A program made the translations under genes and the position numbers. A stretch of 11,865 bases of DNA, taken from Zoogloea sp041904905. GTDB taxonomy: Bacteria > Pseudomonadota > Gammaproteobacteria > Burkholderiales > Rhodocyclaceae. A model generated the notes under the pieces. That model saw only the letters and a list, made by a program, of their open reading frames with translations. It did not search any database and was not told where the DNA came from. The stretch is from positions 1 to 11,865 of the forward strand of contig NZ_JAYRMI010000097.1 in NCBI RefSeq assembly GCF_041904905.1. The letters are read 5' to 3'. Of the stretch, positions 9,898 through 11,865 are shown in pieces; within the stretch, counting starts at the first letter, position 1; every line of letters starts with the position of its first letter.

Positions 9898-9903
9898 TAT
9901 AAT
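9898..9903 (+). promoter_or_regulatory. -10 element of the likely acnB promoter
   Basis: A perfect TATAAT within an AT-only run (from about 9891 to 9910) that stands out in high-GC DNA. At 16-18 nt spacing there is no good -35 hexamer, only bases of the palindrome, which suggests activator-aided or regulated initiation. The predicted start near 9910 leaves a leader of about 126 nt. Confidence 0.6.
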
Positions 9904-9958
9904 ATATATAAGACTTGGCTCTGCCTGATAAGAACCAAAGGCCGGTCTGTGAGGGAGA

Positions 9959-9988
9959 CGTGCCCCGGGGTTTTCCCGGCGCCGCACG
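9959..9988 (+). other. GC-rich stem-loop in the acnB leader
   Basis: CGTGC (9959-9963) pairs with GCACG (9984-9988), and CCGGG (9965-9969) with CCCGG (9975-9979) around a GTTTT loop, with an uneven internal loop between. It lies about 50 nt upstream of the acnB start. No known riboswitch is recognised. Confidence 0.4.
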
Positions 9989-10036
9989 AAAGACAGCATC
10001 ACCGTAATGTAACCATCGTCTAGGAAGGATCTACCC

Positions 10037-11865
10037 ATGCTTGAAGCCTACCGCCAGCACGTTGCCGAGCGTGCCGCCCTCGGCATTCCGCCGCTGCCCC
10101 TGTCGAAGCAGCAAACCCAGGCTCTGGTCGAACTGCTGCAGAATCCGCCGGCCGGCGAAGAAGCTTTCCTGGTAGATCTGCTGACTTACCGCGTCCCCGC
10201 CGGCGTGGATGACGCCGCCAAGGTCAAGGCAGAATTCCTGGCCAAGGTCGCCAAGGGCGAAGTGGCCTGTGGTCTGGTCTCCAAGGTCAAGGCCACCGAA
10301 CTGCTGGGCACCATGCTCGGCGGCTACAACGTCAAGCCCCTGATCGACCTGCTGGGCGACGCCGAATGCGGCGCCACCGCTGCCGAAGGCCTCAAGAAGA
10401 CCCTGCTGGTCTTCGACTACTTCCACGACGTGGCCGAGCTGGCCAAGGCTGGTAACGGCAACGCCAAGGCCGTGATCCAGTCCTGGGCCGACGGCGAGTG
10501 GTTCACCTCCCGCCCCGAAGTCCCCGCCTCCCAGAAGCTCACCGTCTTCAAGGTCACCGGCGAGACCAACACCGACGACCTGTCGCCCGCGCCGGACGCC
10601 TGGTCCCGCCCCGACATCCCGCTGCACGCCCTGGCCATGCTGAAGAACCCGCGTCCGGGTATCGAAGCCGACGAGCCGGGCTCCCGCGGCCCGATCAAGC
10701 AGCTCGAAGCGCTGGCCGCCAAGGGCAACCTGATCGCCTACGTCGGCGACGTGGTCGGCACCGGCTCCTCCCGCAAGTCCGCCACCAACTCCGTGCTGTG
10801 GTTCACCGGCGAAGACATCCCCTTCGTCCCGAACAAGCGCTTCGGTGGCGTGTGCCTGGGCTCCAAGATCGCCCCGATCTTCTTCAACACCATGGAAGAC
10901 GCCGGCGCGCTGCCGATCGAGATCGACGCCGGCCAGATGGACATGGGCGACGAGATCGAGCTGAAGGTTGACGGCGCCACCGGCAAGGTCACCGCCACCA
11001 AGAACGGCGCCACCATCGCCGAATCCCAGCTCAAGACCCTCGTCATCCTCGACGAAGTCCGCGCTGGCGGCCGTATCCCGCTGATCATCGGTCGTGGCCT
11101 GACCACCAAGGCCCGTGAATTCCTCGGCCTGCCGGTCTCCACCCTGTTCCGCCTGCCGCAGAACCCGGCAGACGCCGGCACCGGCTACTCCCTGGCCCAG
11201 AAGATGGTTGGCCGCGCCTGTGGCCTGCCGGAAGGCAAGGGCATCCTGCCGGGCACCTACTGCGAGCCCAAGATGACCACCGTCGGCTCCCAGGACACCA
11301 CCGGCCCGATGACCCGCGACGAGCTGAAGGATCTGGCTTGCCTCGGCTTCTCCGCCGATCTGGTGATGCAGTCCTTCTGCCACACCGCCGCCTACCCGAA
11401 GCTGGTGGACGTCAAGATGCACCGCGAGCTGCCGTCCTTCATCTCCACCCGTGGCGGCGTTGCGCTGCGCCCGGGCGACGGCGTGATCCACTCCTGGCTG
11501 AACCGCCTGCTGCTGCCGGACACCGTCGGCACCGGTGGCGACTCCCACACCCGCTTCCCGATCGGCATCTCCTTCCCGGCCGGTTCCGGTCTGGTTGCGT
11601 TTGCCGCCGCCACCGGCGTCATGCCGCTGGACATGCCTGAATCCGTGCTGGTCCGCTTCAAGGGCCAGATGCAGCCGGGCATCACCCTGCGCGATCTGGT
11701 CAACGCGATCCCGCTGTACGCCATCAAGGCCGGCCTCCTGACCGTCGAGAAGAAGGGCAAGAAGAACGTCTTCTCCGGCCGCATCCTCGAAATCGAAGGT
11801 CTGCCGGATCTGAAGGTCGAACAGGCCTTCGAACTGTCCGACGCCGCCGCCGAGCGTTCCGCCGC
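10037..11865 (+). CDS. acnB: Aconitate hydratase B (AcnB), 3' end cut by window
   Basis: 609 codons of an expected roughly 860 are present, open to the window end. AcnB interconverts citrate and isocitrate in the TCA cycle and in many bacteria also 2-methyl-cis-aconitate in propionate breakdown; apo-AcnB can bind mRNA. The N-terminus 'MLEAYRQHVAERAALGIPPLPL' begins the HEAT-like domain unique to AcnB (to about 160). Next comes the swivel domain with 'VTGETNTDDLSPAPDAWSRP' and 'GDVVGTGSSRKSATNS' (substrate-binding loop at about 241-247), then the catalytic core with 'GSQDTTGPMTRDEL' and 'GTGGDSHTRFP' (D502-S503-H504-T505). The three Fe-S-ligating cysteines lie beyond the window. The AGGAAGGA site at 10022-10029 lies 7 nt before ATG 10037. 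Codon use differs from its neighbours (more GAA, TCC and CGT), as expected for a highly expressed gene. Confidence 0.96.
   Translation, partial: MLEAYRQHVAERAALGIPPLPLSKQQTQALVELLQNPPAGEEAFLVDLLTYRVPAGVDDAAKVKAEFLAKVAKGEVACGLVSKVKATELLGTMLGGYNVKPLIDLLGDAECGATAAEGLKKTLLVFDYFHDVAELAKAGNGNAKAVIQSWADGEWFTSRPEVPASQKLTVFKVTGETNTDDLSPAPDAWSRPDIPLHALAMLKNPRPGIEADEPGSRGPIKQLEALAAKGNLIAYVGDVVGTGSSRKSATNSVLWFTGEDIPFVPNKRFGGVCLGSKIAPIFFNTMEDAGALPIEIDAGQMDMGDEIELKVDGATGKVTATKNGATIAESQLKTLVILDEVRAGGRIPLIIGRGLTTKAREFLGLPVSTLFRLPQNPADAGTGYSLAQKMVGRACGLPEGKGILPGTYCEPKMTTVGSQDTTGPMTRDELKDLACLGFSADLVMQSFCHTAAYPKLVDVKMHRELPSFISTRGGVALRPGDGVIHSWLNRLLLPDTVGTGGDSHTRFPIGISFPAGSGLVAFAAATGVMPLDMPESVLVRFKGQMQPGITLRDLVNAIPLYAIKAGLLTVEKKGKKNVFSGRILEIEGLPDLKVEQAFELSDAAAERSA

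Noticed and set aside
10031..11548. A 505-codon open frame on the minus strand opposite acnB.
   Set aside because: acnB is near-certain and highly conserved. The antisense frame is Gly/Gln/Val-rich low-complexity and is explained by the acnB codon bias.

Overview
The window is high-GC chromosomal DNA with densely packed housekeeping genes. Its gene content (AcnB-type aconitase, beta-class glutathione transferase GstA, DusC, a TrmB-family methyltransferase, YecA, YchJ and YbcJ families) fits a betaproteobacterium. The TrmB-like protein with its 'YPNPWPK' motif suggests the Rhodocyclales (Azoarcus/Thauera/Zoogloea-like) from memory of the family. That order-level assignment is an inference. I see no mobile element, tRNA, rRNA, CRISPR array or phage gene.

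Layout. (1) Positions 10-4723, plus strand: a compact five-gene cluster of dusC, a TrmB-like methyltransferase, a yecA-family zinc protein, a membrane acyltransferase with a C-terminal SGNH domain, and a small YkgJ-type cysteine-cluster protein. Gaps are 9, -4 (ATGA overlap), 25 and 4 nt, so they are probably co-transcribed at least in part, although the functions are mixed (tRNA modification, protein quality or zinc binding, envelope glycan acylation). (2) 4831-5319 lysM (BON+LysM, YgaU/Kbp type) and 5430-5648 ybcJ (S4 RNA-binding), plus strand, each apparently with its own transcription signals; a strong hairpin and an inverted repeat lie between them. (3) 5664-6681, minus strand: ychJ then gstA, an apparent two-gene operon convergent with ybcJ and divergent from the kinase. 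(4) 6887-9814, plus strand: a membrane histidine kinase with a very large extracytoplasmic sensor region, followed 9 nt later by a stand-alone receiver-domain response regulator. (5) 9815-10036: a 222-nt intergenic region with a small hairpin, a near-perfect palindrome, an AT-rich promoter and a structured leader. (6) 10037 to the window end: the first 609 codons of acnB, cut by the window edge.

Functional picture. AcnB is the central TCA-cycle aconitase. Its promoter region holds the clearest undescribed regulatory candidate here, an 18-bp palindrome over the -35 region. The kinase/receiver pair is the most interesting protein system: its input is unknown, and its receiver has no output domain, so its target must be another protein. 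I found no clearly novel defence or mobile system; the findings are modest and ranked accordingly.
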